A DNA stretch of 64,000 bases, taken from assembly GCA_029255685.2 (NCBI GenBank), contig CM055314.2:70940815-71004814 (forward strand). Reading direction: 5' to 3'. The translations under genes were made by a program, and so were the position numbers. The DNA is from Silene conica (Eukaryota > Streptophyta > Magnoliopsida > Caryophyllales > Caryophyllaceae). Position 1 is the stretch's first letter. Each line of letters opens with the position of its first letter. The notes beneath the pieces are model-generated. The model ran no database searches. It was not told the origin of the DNA and saw only the letters and a program-made list of their open reading frames with translations. Below are positions 24,215-35,553 of this stretch, piece by piece.

Positions 24215-25492
24215 TGTTGGAGGAAGTGTCCTCGACAATAGTGTGTTGACATAATTAAAACTCATTTGAATGAAACACAACTGGGATCGTTACTCTTTTA
24301 AAGTCGACTGATCAACATTTACCGATAATGATTGGCTGTCTAGAGTTTGACATTATCGTCATATGATGGTGGTGATCAGTTGATCTCTTAAGGTCATATC
24401 TTTAAGGAATTCCGTCTCAATGGAATAATTAATTAATATCGTATTGGATACAAATTAATTAATAACTAGAAATTTGGAAATGATTTTACGTGACAAATAT
24501 TATTGTAATAAGGATTTTAATAATAAACGGTCTAAGTAATAAAATCGTTTTATTACTCGGTTTTTATTTATTCGTTTAGGAAACGATTAAATTGAGAATG
24601 AACACGGTTGATCATAAAATTACAAAGAGTTGTAATTAAATTATGATACTACATTTTTATACAATAATAATTTCGAATTATTAGAATAAATAGTTAAATG
24701 TAATAAATTTGTAAATTATGGATTTTAATAGTTAAAATTGCATAATTAACAAATTGGGTCATTTGTTATGGGACATGTGTGACATGTTACAAATTAACAT
24801 AATTGACAAAAATAAAATGGGTCTATTATCCACCCCATTTCAGCCGTGACATAGTATACACAATGTGATTGTGTGTATTATACACTAAACCTAAGTTTAG
24901 GTGTGTAAGGATATGTAAGATATGTAAGGCATATTGTGTGCTTTGTGTAAGAAAAAGAATGCCATGCATTGGCCTTGTGTTGCTTGAGATGGACGGCCAT
25001 ATTGCTTGGACAAGCAAGGTCATCTTGTTTTCTTATAAGTACATGGCACACTACATGCACACTACTAGTTGTTCCATACTTAGTCATTATTCTTACCACA
25101 TCTCATTCTCAACATATTCACTAGAAAATAGTCCTTCTAGTATTGAAAATCATTTTATTCTAATAATATTAAGAGTAATATTATTATTAATTCTAGTATA
25201 CTAATACTATTTTTCTAGTAACAAAAATAGTCTTGGTTTGAGATAGGGTCCTTGATACGCATCTTTTGGAGACAATTTTGTGTTAAATCGTAATAAGGGT
25301 ATTCGGTTTTGAAGACTCATATTAATAGGTGATTAGTTGAGTATAAACCTTCTAAAACCAATGTAAGGACATTCATTCATCTTATGATATCATCATGCAT
25401 GCATAAGATCTTATTAAGTTTTATAACCTAAACTTAAAGAAACAAAACTCACATTAGATATGAGTATAAAATCAAGAATTTCATTTCCAACA
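24215..25492 (+). repeat. Copia-1 right LTR, 1278 bp
   Basis: Starts TGTTGGAGGAAGTG after the polypurine tract and ends TTTCCAACA. Its last 729 bp match the remaining left LTR. Confidence 0.93.
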
Positions 25493-26803
25493 ACAATATG
25501 AGTCGGAAGGAGACTGAAATTTGTAGGATTTGAGAAAAATATGAATAAAAGGTTTATTCACAAATCAAACCACTAAGACAAATTGATGAATGTGCATCTA
25601 ATGCTATGGAGCAGTAATATTGTATTGACTATCCATACATGACAATATCGTTTGAGTTATAATTAGCTCAAACTTAGAAGATACTTCGTCAAATCCAAAT
25701 GGGTTTTAAGAGACAACTTTGAACCCCATAAAGTGAACTGGATTGACTTAGTATAGCCCTTAGCCGCTTGTATGAGGTGACATCTCGAAGCGACTAGAGT
25801 GTGAGGCGATTGATGGCAAGTTCAAATGCCATAGAGTCATATGGGATGACTAGTCGATCACATAAGCAGACTGTGGGAGACACTCAGTTGGGCAGAGTGA
25901 CCGCTTATAGAGTTCTGGAAATTTTATAATAGCCCGGTCGTGGCAAGAGCTGCTATAGTATTCTTATGGGTCAATTCTTGGACTAAAGACTACTCGCCCA
26001 AGATGGCACAGTATTGGCATAACTTTGATTCATTCTCTACGACTTTTCGTAACTGGAGTCAAATGGGATTGTTTTGGGTTGTGCTAGGCTGTGGCTAGTT
26101 ATTGAAGGGAGTAGTGCGATAGAAATTGTCCACCCCTTTGTCAGGGTTGTTCAAATCTCGAGGCCACTCGACGAGAAGTTAACTGGAAATGCGTGGCCAC
26201 GCTCGGAAGGTATCTATGGTAGATAATTACGGTCAGTCAGTTAATCTCCAGATCGAGGAAACCACTCACGATATGATCAAATGCAAGTACGACCTGAGAG
26301 ACACCTTGCATTGAGTGGGAGATTGTAATAGGACAAGAGAATTGGTGACGCACACTTGTCGAGGACAAGTGGGAGATTGTTGGGAAATGTGTCCTCAACA
26401 ATAGTGCGTTCACATAATTAAATCTCATGACGAGAATGCGCAAGGGATGATTCGAAATTATATAGTCAACTGACCAACATTAATCGGTAATGATTGGTTA
26501 GCTAGAGTTTGACATTACTGTCGTAGGACGGTGGTGGTTAGTTGATCCCTTTAGGTCACACCTATAGGACAATTCCCTTAATTTATAAACTGATCAAGTG
26601 TATGTTATACGAGTTGATCAGATTCCTTAAACACATATATCGAGAAATCAGAGGTTAAATCTTAATGTAAGATTTATATTTGAAATTGAAACGTGTCAAT
26701 TGTCAAACATTAATCGATGTTTATGAAATATTAAAATTAGAATGAATCGGGTTGATTATTATTACAAATGTTGTAAATCGTATTGACGATTATTGAAATG
26801 ACC

Positions 26804-26901
<98 letters not shown>

Positions 26902-27632
26902 TAATTATGAATTACTTGTCAAATTGTTAAATATGATTTATTTAATTTATAAATGATATTTATTTGATAAATATGCATTTTGAATTAAAACAATTGTTTT
27001 ATTATTGTGACATAATGTAGGTCACACATATACAATTATACAAAATGACAATTATAAAATGGAAGTCCATATTATCTATTATGGTGTTATGGGTGCCGTT
27101 TTGGGAGATGGTTTAGGGGCCTTGAATTAGTGAATGCCTTTAAACATCTTAATTAAGGTAGACTTAACTCCAAAACATAGGCATGCATACCTATGTTATG
27201 GGTTAGAGAAAAAGCTACGTATTTTCCCTTCCCCATACTCCACTACCCGACCACCATACTTCATCTATCCTATTTAGTGTAAAATGGTTTACACAAGAAG
27301 TTTTGTTCATTCTAAAACTACTTGAATCTTTGTAAAACCTCATACATATATTTTTAGTGAGAAAAATATATATTCTCTAATGTTATTACTTATATAATTT
27401 AGATTATATTAGTATACTATAATTGTTATAGTATTAGTTGTTTTAATTATATTAAAACATATATTAAGGAAAACCGTTTTAAAGCACCTAGCTAGTGTAA
27501 GTTTCGGTTTAAAGGGTTGTTTTGGGTGCATCACAAAGGAGGTAATCTACCTTGATTACTCTTTTGGAGGATCATCCTTGCAAGAGGTTCGTTGGATTGT
27601 AAGCATTCGACATCTTTTTTCCGCATTTTATA
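25493..27632 (+). mobile_element. Ty1/copia element 2 (fossil): 3' non-coding end and partial LTR
   Basis: 25493-26377 resembles the 3' non-coding region of copia-1 (same phrases, for example GAGGTGACATCTC and ATGCGTGGCCACGCTCGGAA) and ends in AAGTGGGAGAT. The LTR starts TGTTGGGAAATG at 26378 and runs about 1255 bp until the old LARD begins at 27633. The body of this copy is not present to the left in the window, consistent with copia-1 being inserted into it. That cannot be proved here, because the left edge of copia-1 is missing. Confidence 0.82.
26803..26900. repeat. (TA)n microsatellite in the copia-2 LTR
   Basis: About 98 bp of uninterrupted AT dinucleotide. Confidence 0.95.
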
Positions 27633-28221
27633 TGTAAAACCCCTCGTCGCAGCGGAAAAATAAAACATACATCATGCCAAAATTTACGCGGAATTTAAAC
27701 TTTAACATGCATAAAAACGAGGTGAATTAAAACTGAAACTGAAAGTAAGATATATATACAAACAGCTTGGGATGGCACATCCCTACAGGCACTCAAAAAC
27801 TGAAATGTAAACTAAAGTCTAGCTAACGTAAACGTGTAAGTCAATCGATGAATAGGATCATCGCTCGCTAGCTCCATGCAACCCTCTGCCAACCACCTGT
27901 CATGTACCTACATACATGGAAACATGTACGCCACAATCAGTGGGGAGTGACTAGAGTTCTCCTAGCCACCTTTTGTAACGACACGTAACACATAAAAATA
28001 CAATATACTCCAACACATATGAAACATGTGAAGCATACAAATCTCAATATTTGAATCTCAATCATCATGCAAATACTATGCAAGGCTCTCAACCAACTTC
28101 GGAAACTATTTGGAAGGAGAGCCGATTTCCCTTCCGGTTGCCCGGCCGGGGGGTCTTTCAGTCCAAACCATTTACGAAACCAATTAAAGAGTCATCCATT
28201 GCCTTGGATGAACAATACTAT
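27633..28221 (-). repeat. Old LARD left LTR, first piece
   Basis: Matches 61261-61849 with about eight differences. It ends at the CACTA-2 insertion point, where the TAT target duplication lies at 28219-28221. Confidence 0.92.
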
Positions 28222-28647
28222 CACTACAAAAAAATACTGCCCTTGCGACGGAAAATTTGCGACGGACAGAAATTCCGTCGCAAAATTAGTTTTGCGACGG
28301 ACTTTGCGACGGATTTTTTTTTTTGCGACGGAATTTGCGACGGACCTGAATTTCCCAGACCCGCGAAGTGAAAGTCAGATGGCGGGAAAGTTTACGACGG
28401 AAATTCCGTCGCAAATATTGACTTTTGCGACGGAATTTCCGTCGCAAACATATTGACCAGACTTGACCAAAAGTGGGTCAAGGTCAAATCTTGACTAGAT
28501 TTGCGACGGAAATTCCGTCGCAGTAGTCAATATTTGCGACGGAATTTCCGTCGCAAATCTGGTCAAGATTTGACGTTGACCAGATTTGCGACGGAAATTC
28601 CGTCGCAAAATTCCGTCGCAAAGCTTTTTTATACAGACCCCGCGGGT
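28222..28647. repeat. CACTA-2 left subterminal palindrome array
   Basis: From about 28253 to 28622 the sequence is dominated by copies of GCGACGGAAATTCCGTCGC (an almost perfect palindrome) and half-sites TTTGCGACGGA and TCCGTCGCAAA, in both orientations. They are separated by short spacers such as TTGACCAGA. They presumably serve as binding sites for the element's proteins. Confidence 0.9.
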
Positions 28648-29319
28648 CTCCTTGTAAAACCCCTCGCGAAAGCGGAAATATAAAGCATACAAAATACTAA
28701 AAATGCAGCGGAATTAAAACTTTTTAACATAACTAACATGCGAGGTGAATTAAAAACTGTAACTGAAAGTAAAATACATATACAAACAGCCTGGGATGGT
28801 ACATCCCTACAGGCACTCAACTGAAATGTAAACTAGGTCTAGCTAACGTAAAAGTGTAAGTCAATCGATGAAGGATCATCGCTCGCTAGCTCCATGCAAC
28901 CCTCTGCCAACCACCTGTCATGTACCTACATACATGTAAACATGTACGCCACAATCAGTGGGGAGTGACTAGAGTTCTCCTAGCCACCTTTTGTGACAAC
29001 ACGTAACACATAAAACAATACAGAATACTCCAACATATAACCACATGTGAAGCATATACAACTCATCATCTGACCTCTTACTATCATGCGATTACCATGC
29101 ACGGCTCTCAACTAACTTCATAAACAGATAAGAAGGAGAGCCGGTTTCCCTACTGGTTACCCAGTCGGGGGGTCTTTCCATCTAATCATTTATGAAACCG
29201 AACTAAGAGTCATCCAATGCCTTGGATGATTTAACCACAACTCATATAACAACGATAACATACTAGGCACATCTGACACAGTACCATCATCAAGGCAAGC
29301 AGATATAAAACAGCAAGTA

Positions 29320-29905
29320 CAAAGGTTCAGAGGCGACATCTTAACGCATAACCTAGATACTAAATAATTCAGCAAGTATAAAGGTTCAGAGGCGACATCT
29401 TAACGCATAACCTAAATACCAATTCACAATATCAAGCAAGGACTCAGAGGCGAAAACTCAACGCATGGACCGGCTATCACTGAACATTAGACTCAGAGGC
29501 GAAAACTCAACGCATGGACTAACATTCAATTCACTATCACAAGTAAGGAACTCAGAGGCGAAAACTCAACGCATGGACCCCTACCACATTACAAGATACT
29601 AGACTCAGAGGCGAAAACTCAACGCATGTTCTAGCACCAAACACCTGCACTCCGGGTAAGGTATGGCAACCTGACTGCCCCGTCGTGCAGTTGTTCTACT
29701 CGTCAGACTCAGAGGCCAGCTTAAGGCATGTCCTGACGCGATCACACATACATGTCTGGACTCAGAGGCGAAAACTCAACGCATGTCCCAGACACGACAA
29801 ACAGACATGTATGGAACTCAGAGGCGAAAACTCAACGCATGTTCCCATACACGACAAACAGTTCACGTATTAAGTTCAGAGGCCAGCTTAAGGCATAACT
29901 TAATA
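29320..29905. repeat. LTR minisatellite, about 55-bp spacing
   Basis: About ten copies of a core CTCAGAGGCGAAAACTCAAC followed by GCATG, or the variants TTCAGAGGCGACATCTTAAC and CAGAGGCCAGCTTAAGGCAT, are spaced about 50-60 bp apart, with variable spacers. The same block recurs in LTR 2 (about 36221-36806), LTR 3 (about 43122-43707) and, in diverged form, in the old LARD (about 53320-53935 and 61930-62085). Confidence 0.9.
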
Positions 29906-31004
29906 CGCATCAAAACAATATCATTCAAGACTATGAACTACTCTATAGTTCTACCTTTAACTTCTAATCAACACTTAATTGACCTCGAGAACTAAGATGA
30001 GGGAGAGCCGGTTTCCCTTTCGGTTACCCGACCGGGGGGTCTCTATCCTCTCTCCATTCCCGAACCCAATATAGTGTCGCCCATCCTCCGGGGACCTCAA
30101 ACACATATAACATAAGAGAAAGGCCAAATCCGATTAAGTTATACTTAACCAACTACTATACATTAAAATATCTTAGTCCGATGAGAAATATAAACGGACA
30201 CTTAAGAATTAACTGATTTTAGACAAGTAACTAATTACTTACTAAATCTTACTTAGCTCAAATATATCACTAAGTATTTAATTACGTTCTAATTAATCGG
30301 TTCAACCGATAAAGGAAAATAAACACGATTTAAACTAAACTTCATATTATATTACCTATATATTTTAAAACGGGAAAAACAACTAACTAATTAAATTATT
30401 CCGACAAGCTTCTAATAATAAAACCGTAACCCATTACTAATTCTTAACGATTTCTAACGTATTAAATTTAAACGTAAACAAGCTAGCAAGAACGTACGTA
30501 AATTAATTAAATCAAGCAGGCTAGCAAGCACGTACGTAATATAATAATATAATAATAAAATAATAATATAATAATATTAAATAATATTATTATTAGACGT
30601 ACAGTAGTAAGTAGTGAACATTAGTATATTTATATAATAATTGTAGAACGTAGCAGCAGCAACAATAACATATTACGAAGAAATTGAAGTCAGCATCAAC
30701 GTGGAAACAAAACGCTCTCAGCAGCAATTAAACAATGGTGACGACAGTTACAGCGACCATGGACAGCACCAGTTACATCGATAAAATGACGGAAGGGGGA
30801 ACAGAGGACATCGGTAATGAGCAGCCTTAGTACGCAGCAGCAGTAGGATACGATGCAACCACAATAAAAGAACAGCGACAGCAACGGGTTCTCATTAGCG
30901 TTTAAAGAGTAAGAAGATTGGGTAGTGCAGTTGTGAGTTCAGACCAGAAAAAGGGGGTAGCAGCAGGTAGCAGTAAGGTTTGCAGAAACAGCGGTAAAAA
31001 GTAG

Positions 31005-31200
31005 ACCATATCAGACCCGAAGATAGATCAGTACAGACCCAAAACAGACCAGAAAACATACGCAGAACGGACCTGAAAAACATACCAGACAGACCTGAAA
31101 ACAGACCCAAAATAGACCAGAACAGACACCCAAAACAGACCTGGACAGACGCAGAACCAGACCTGGACAGACGCGCAGAACAGGAAACCGTACAGCAACA
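31005..31200. repeat. CAGACC-rich degenerate short repeat in the LTR
   Basis: Runs of CAGACC, ACAGACCTGGACAGACGC and similar words repeat at 10-30 bp intervals. Copies are present in LTR 2 (about 37906-38101) and LTR 3 (about 44807-45002). The Leu/Phe/Val-rich frames seen on the minus strand here are products of this repeat, not a gene. Confidence 0.8.
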
Positions 31201-32189
31201 GCGCGCAGAAACAGACGCGAGGAGGGGGACTGATACAACAGCAGTAAAGGGCAGCAATGATTGGGTCTGATCAGGCCATTCAGGGACAGAAACAGATAGG
31301 CAGACGCGGGGACAGTGTGCAGGGGCGTGAACCATGAACAACAGTGGATAGCAACATGAAGTATAACACATACTATGAACCCAACAACATAACTCATCAA
31401 ACATTACGAATCTCGAATTATACCAATCCTCATCCGTAAATTAGCATATGAATTTCAGAACAACCATTCCCCATGGCAACACCATTTTATAAACCACATC
31501 AAACTCCATAAACACTAAACCAAATTCAGAAACCATAACAAGATCAACAACAAAAGTGCTAATATTCACAAATAGGCCGAGTTTCTCATTATCGTCACCT
31601 TTAAGCTTATTCCGGCAAATGATCCTCCTCAATCACGTAACTATCGGTGTCGGGATCGCCCAAGCCAACACCTACAACATAGAAAACGGGTTTTTAAGAC
31701 TGAAAAACGAAATTAGGCAAAACAGCCCGATTTTCGAAGTCAGCGAAATGGAAAAAGAAAGTGATAGATGACTTGGAAATTTGGTGAGGATTCCGAAAAT
31801 GTACTTACTTTCGCGATTCGATGAACGGATGATGAAGAAAGCTTGAAAAGAAGGAAAGGTTTTATGGAGGTTTTGAGGGTAAATGTTGTTACAGTGAAAT
31901 GAAATGTTGAAGATAATTATGTCGACATATGGGTTTATAGAGAGGACAAGTGAGTTGTCCTTTCCGACTTGCTTAAACGGTTACGGATTTTAGAACCGGA
32001 TATGAAATGAATATTTAAGTCGGGAATATGACTTTGCAAGTTGTATTCGTCTTAAGGACTGGAGGTTCTTAAGACGGATCTTACTTATTAAATTAAAGTC
32101 TTTCGAAATAAATTACTAAATTATTATTTTATTACTTAAAATAATTAAAAACGCTTAAATTAGATTTTACGAAAATACGGGATGTTACA

Positions 32190-35100
32190 ATCACCCAATC
32201 TTCAAAAAGTTTCGTCCTCGAAACTCGAAAGTAGAAGTAAGTATGAAAACAACTAAAACTTTCAAAATGAACCAGCGGTTCATGACAACTCAAAACTTTA
32301 TCTTCCAAGAGGTTTTTAAGGAGCAAAAGAGTTCAAGGTACAAGTCTTGTCACTGGACGTTGGGATCCTCGTTACGTATTCGAGAGTCCGACATTCCAAA
32401 TCTGAGACAAGTCCCAAAATTAAATCGATAAGGTTCAAAATTTAGATTGATTCGGTGTTGATAAGCACATCACAGGTTATCAGACGTCTCCAATAACAAG
32501 TTGCAGTGGCAGTCAACGCTGAAATCCATCATAGTTGTTAAACGTTCTGCTCTTTAAAATCAAGTTTCCTTCAAAATCAACCTTTATTTATTTTCAACAA
32601 AAGAGGGAGCAGTTCCCAAATCCTCAAAACAATTAAGATTTTCCAAAAATTACAACTTTTAGGGGTTAACAATAGTGAACAAATTCCAAAAAGAGTCACC
32701 GTGAGCGTAGAAACGATCATAGAGATTACTTTCGACACGAAGGATTGAGAGTTTCTAGTTTCACAGCTGACTGAACACGCGAGGAAGGATTGAAGGAATG
32801 AAACAACCAGGTTAGAGGTCAAGGACGACGGTAACTCTTGCCGAATCATGGGTGCACTAACCGCTCAATCCATAATCAAAACATCGTTACAACGATTCCT
32901 AGTATATCCCAAAATGACAGTTCAAGTGATCTCTAGACTCTCAATGGTTTCACGATCCCTCTTACCATTATCTCATCCACAGAACAAGGTATTCGTCAAC
33001 AAGAAGGTTCCCAAAACTCTCACTCAGTTCACACTAAAATCCGTTCAACCACGGTTAAGGATCTCTCACTCAAGGGGGAAGCCTAATACACATATTTCAG
33101 ACCGAGGTCCACGCACTTCCAGCACTTCAACCAGAATTCTATTACCATAACAACGAATACTCAAACCCAAGATATGGTATTCATCATCCTATAACCTTAA
33201 ATTTTAACGGTTCGATCCTGACAAACCCATTCCACAAGGTTTGACATCCCAAGTTCCCAAATTTTATAAACACAGTGATCAATCAAATCGAGACTTTACT
33301 AAGGTATCAACTCTTAAATCCTTTGGTTTCCAACTACTTACCGACAACATGCATCCCAAATGAAGTTCCAAAGAAGTAACAATTTCACTCTTATAGTTTC
33401 CATAAGGTTTAGACATTCGTATTCCGAGATTCCTCAATTGATATTTATGAACACTTACAAGTTTCAAATTTCCACTCTGTGATTACCCCAAACATCAACG
33501 GTCACCCGTAAGTACGTCAATAGGCAAATGCCGAGGTTCTATAAGTAACTCAAGGTTAACACTCAGTCAGCTATATAAGTCCACTTGTAAATGTCTCAAT
33601 ATTCTCACACAGTTACCAATAACTATCGATCCTCAAGTAAGTGATCCTTCCTGCGATTAAGCAATTCCTCAAGATCAAGTAGCACTAACTTACCTCATTC
33701 ATCCATTTGACCACTTCATCACTATCTAAGGCACATTTCTCAAAATTCATCTATAACTCCAAGCATTTTATTCCAATCCTAAAATGGTGCTTAGAAGTCT
33801 ACAAAGATCACTTACACACAATCCATCTAACATGAACTCTCAAGACGGCACACTGTCCAACATTGCCCGAACATTATTCTCACCAACTCTCTCAACTAAA
33901 TCCTGACAACGCAGAACCAAGCATTCCTCAAGGCATGTATCTCTACCCCAAGAACAGGTCGATCTCGCCACTAATCTAAATGAAAAGGAACAAGGTTCAC
34001 GGAAGAAGAGATGAGATATGAACCTCAGAGACAAACACGATACAGGTTCCGAGAGAGTCATAAGAAAACGACTCGAGGAACAACGAGATGACAAGGTAAG
34101 AAACTTTAGGCTATGGACTCCAATGAAATTGAAGCCATGATCAGAAGGAGAAACAAAGGAAAGGAAAGGAGAGAAGCGATATGAAAGAAACGATTACGGA
34201 CATCTCCCAAGGTGCGGGTCTCTCACTATTCTCACGGGATTCTCACTTCTTACTTTCCACATCAAGTCATTCAATTATCGGTTCTCACGAACAATTCGTC
34301 CAATGATTCAAATACCCTTATCCTTCAACTCTAAACGGTATCATCATTATAACTACCTATTCCCAAAAGTTTGAGATGTCACATCTCTGCTAGTTCCACT
34401 AATGACAATTCAATAACACCTTCAGGTCATCTTCCCTATATGCTATATCCACTTTATTTGTTTACCCTACTGTCCACCAGATAACAATTTTTAAACCATC
34501 AAGTTTTTCCGAACTTACATCTCTCAATGAATTACTTCATTCCATCCACATACCGTGGTGCAACTTCAAATTTCTCTTAAGTTTTTCAATAAATAAACGC
34601 TAAGATTTATTAAGCCACCTAGGGTCACATAGTGATTCACTTCCTCTAAGCTTAAGTCAACCTCTTCGAGTATTCCACTATTATAGCAAATGATTCGTAT
34701 TCCTCAACAATGAGCCTTTCTCAGCTCAATCACTCACCTAAGTCAAGTGATACTAACTCACTTCATCATACACTCATCATCATTAGCATCTTAAGCCTAT
34801 TCTTTCAGGTTGCTTTATAACCTTAAGTATCTTATCTAACTCCTTAAACAGTACTCTTCAATCCACATATTTTCACGATCTAAGCATGGTTCTCAAGGTT
34901 AGGTTCCACCGAATATTAAGTATACAACTCAACCTTCAAGCAAGTATCCTATCACTCACTTTTACTCTCCCAATTGGATAGACAACTAGACCCTTGGATC
35001 ACCAAAACATGTCTCTCGATACCTCTTAAGTTATTCCTCAAATAACAATATTTCTCATAACACAGCTTACGGTTATCCTAAGACTAGTTCCTCCAAATCT

Positions 35101-35553
35101 AATAAAAGAGAAGGTTACCTAGAGGGCACCTTAAGAAAGCAAGCAACAAGGTTAAGCTGAAAAGATATGAAGATCTGTTCAAGCAAGATAGACAAATATT
35201 CTAAAAGAAGGATGTGCATCCAGAGTTATCGAAAAAGGTGATGCACGAAGAAAGAGAAGTATCCTCAAGGCTTGGAAGCATTCTCCAATAGTAGCACGAA
35301 CTTCCTATCTTCGATAGCAACTCCGATCTCCACCGTCAAATGGATAATCCCACGGTTCGTCGATTGGAAGATATAAAAGTGAAATCGATGACAATCAACA
35401 AACACGTTAGAGCCTAATAAAAGCAATCACAAAACAGACTACAATATAAGTCCTTAAATCTAACCCATCTCTCATTCATTATTTAGTTATATGGTCAAGT
35501 TAAGGTTGTGGGTCACATGAGTGCGTCGGGAGCAATAATGCTCTGATACCAAC
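32190..35553 (-). other. Young LARD internal region, copy 1 (non-coding)
   Basis: No gag, protease, integrase or reverse-transcriptase motif is seen on either strand. At the left edge, next to the LTR, is the reverse complement of a polypurine-like stretch; at the right edge is the primer site GCTCTGATACCA (35540-35551). It differs from copy 2 at about three positions by eye. Confidence 0.9.

Larger units (their letters stand above)
16654..25492 (+). mobile_element. Ty1/copia element 1 (fossil), left LTR interrupted by the gypsy element
   Basis: Parts in order: remaining left LTR (16654-17382), Met-tRNA primer site (17385-17396), a long leader, gag and protease (about 19836-20845), integrase (20885-21440), reverse transcriptase/RNase H (21534-23420), 3' non-coding region with polypurine tract, and right LTR (24215-25492). 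Domain order PR-IN-RT-RH is diagnostic of Ty1/copia. The left LTR stops abruptly at the gypsy border, so its first part must lie beyond the left window edge. The copy is broken, with roughly half a dozen breaks in the coding region. LTR divergence of about 2% by eye suggests an age near one million years. Confidence 0.93.
28653..32189 (-). repeat. Young LARD LTR 1 (outer left)
   Basis: TGTAAAACCCCTCGCG at the left end and CGGGATGTTACA at the right end. Contains the CTCAGAGGCG minisatellite and the CAGACC-rich region. Short reading frames here recur identically in all three LTRs and are not credible genes. Confidence 0.95.

Noticed and set aside
28253-28622. Regularly spaced palindromic repeats resembling a CRISPR-like array
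   Set aside because: Irregular spacing, a shared motif at the other end of a CACTA element, and a plant context show that these are transposon subterminal sites.
30895-31404. Minus-strand frames of 169 and 129 residues, recurring every 6901 bp
   Set aside because: They are the translation of CAGACC-rich LTR repeat sequence, without domains. Their recurrence only reflects the array.
32848-33150. 100-residue frame repeated in both LARD internal regions, considered as a possible gene
   Set aside because: No similarity to known retroelement proteins is seen, and the frame is not maintained in the diverged old LARD (about 58580-58770).
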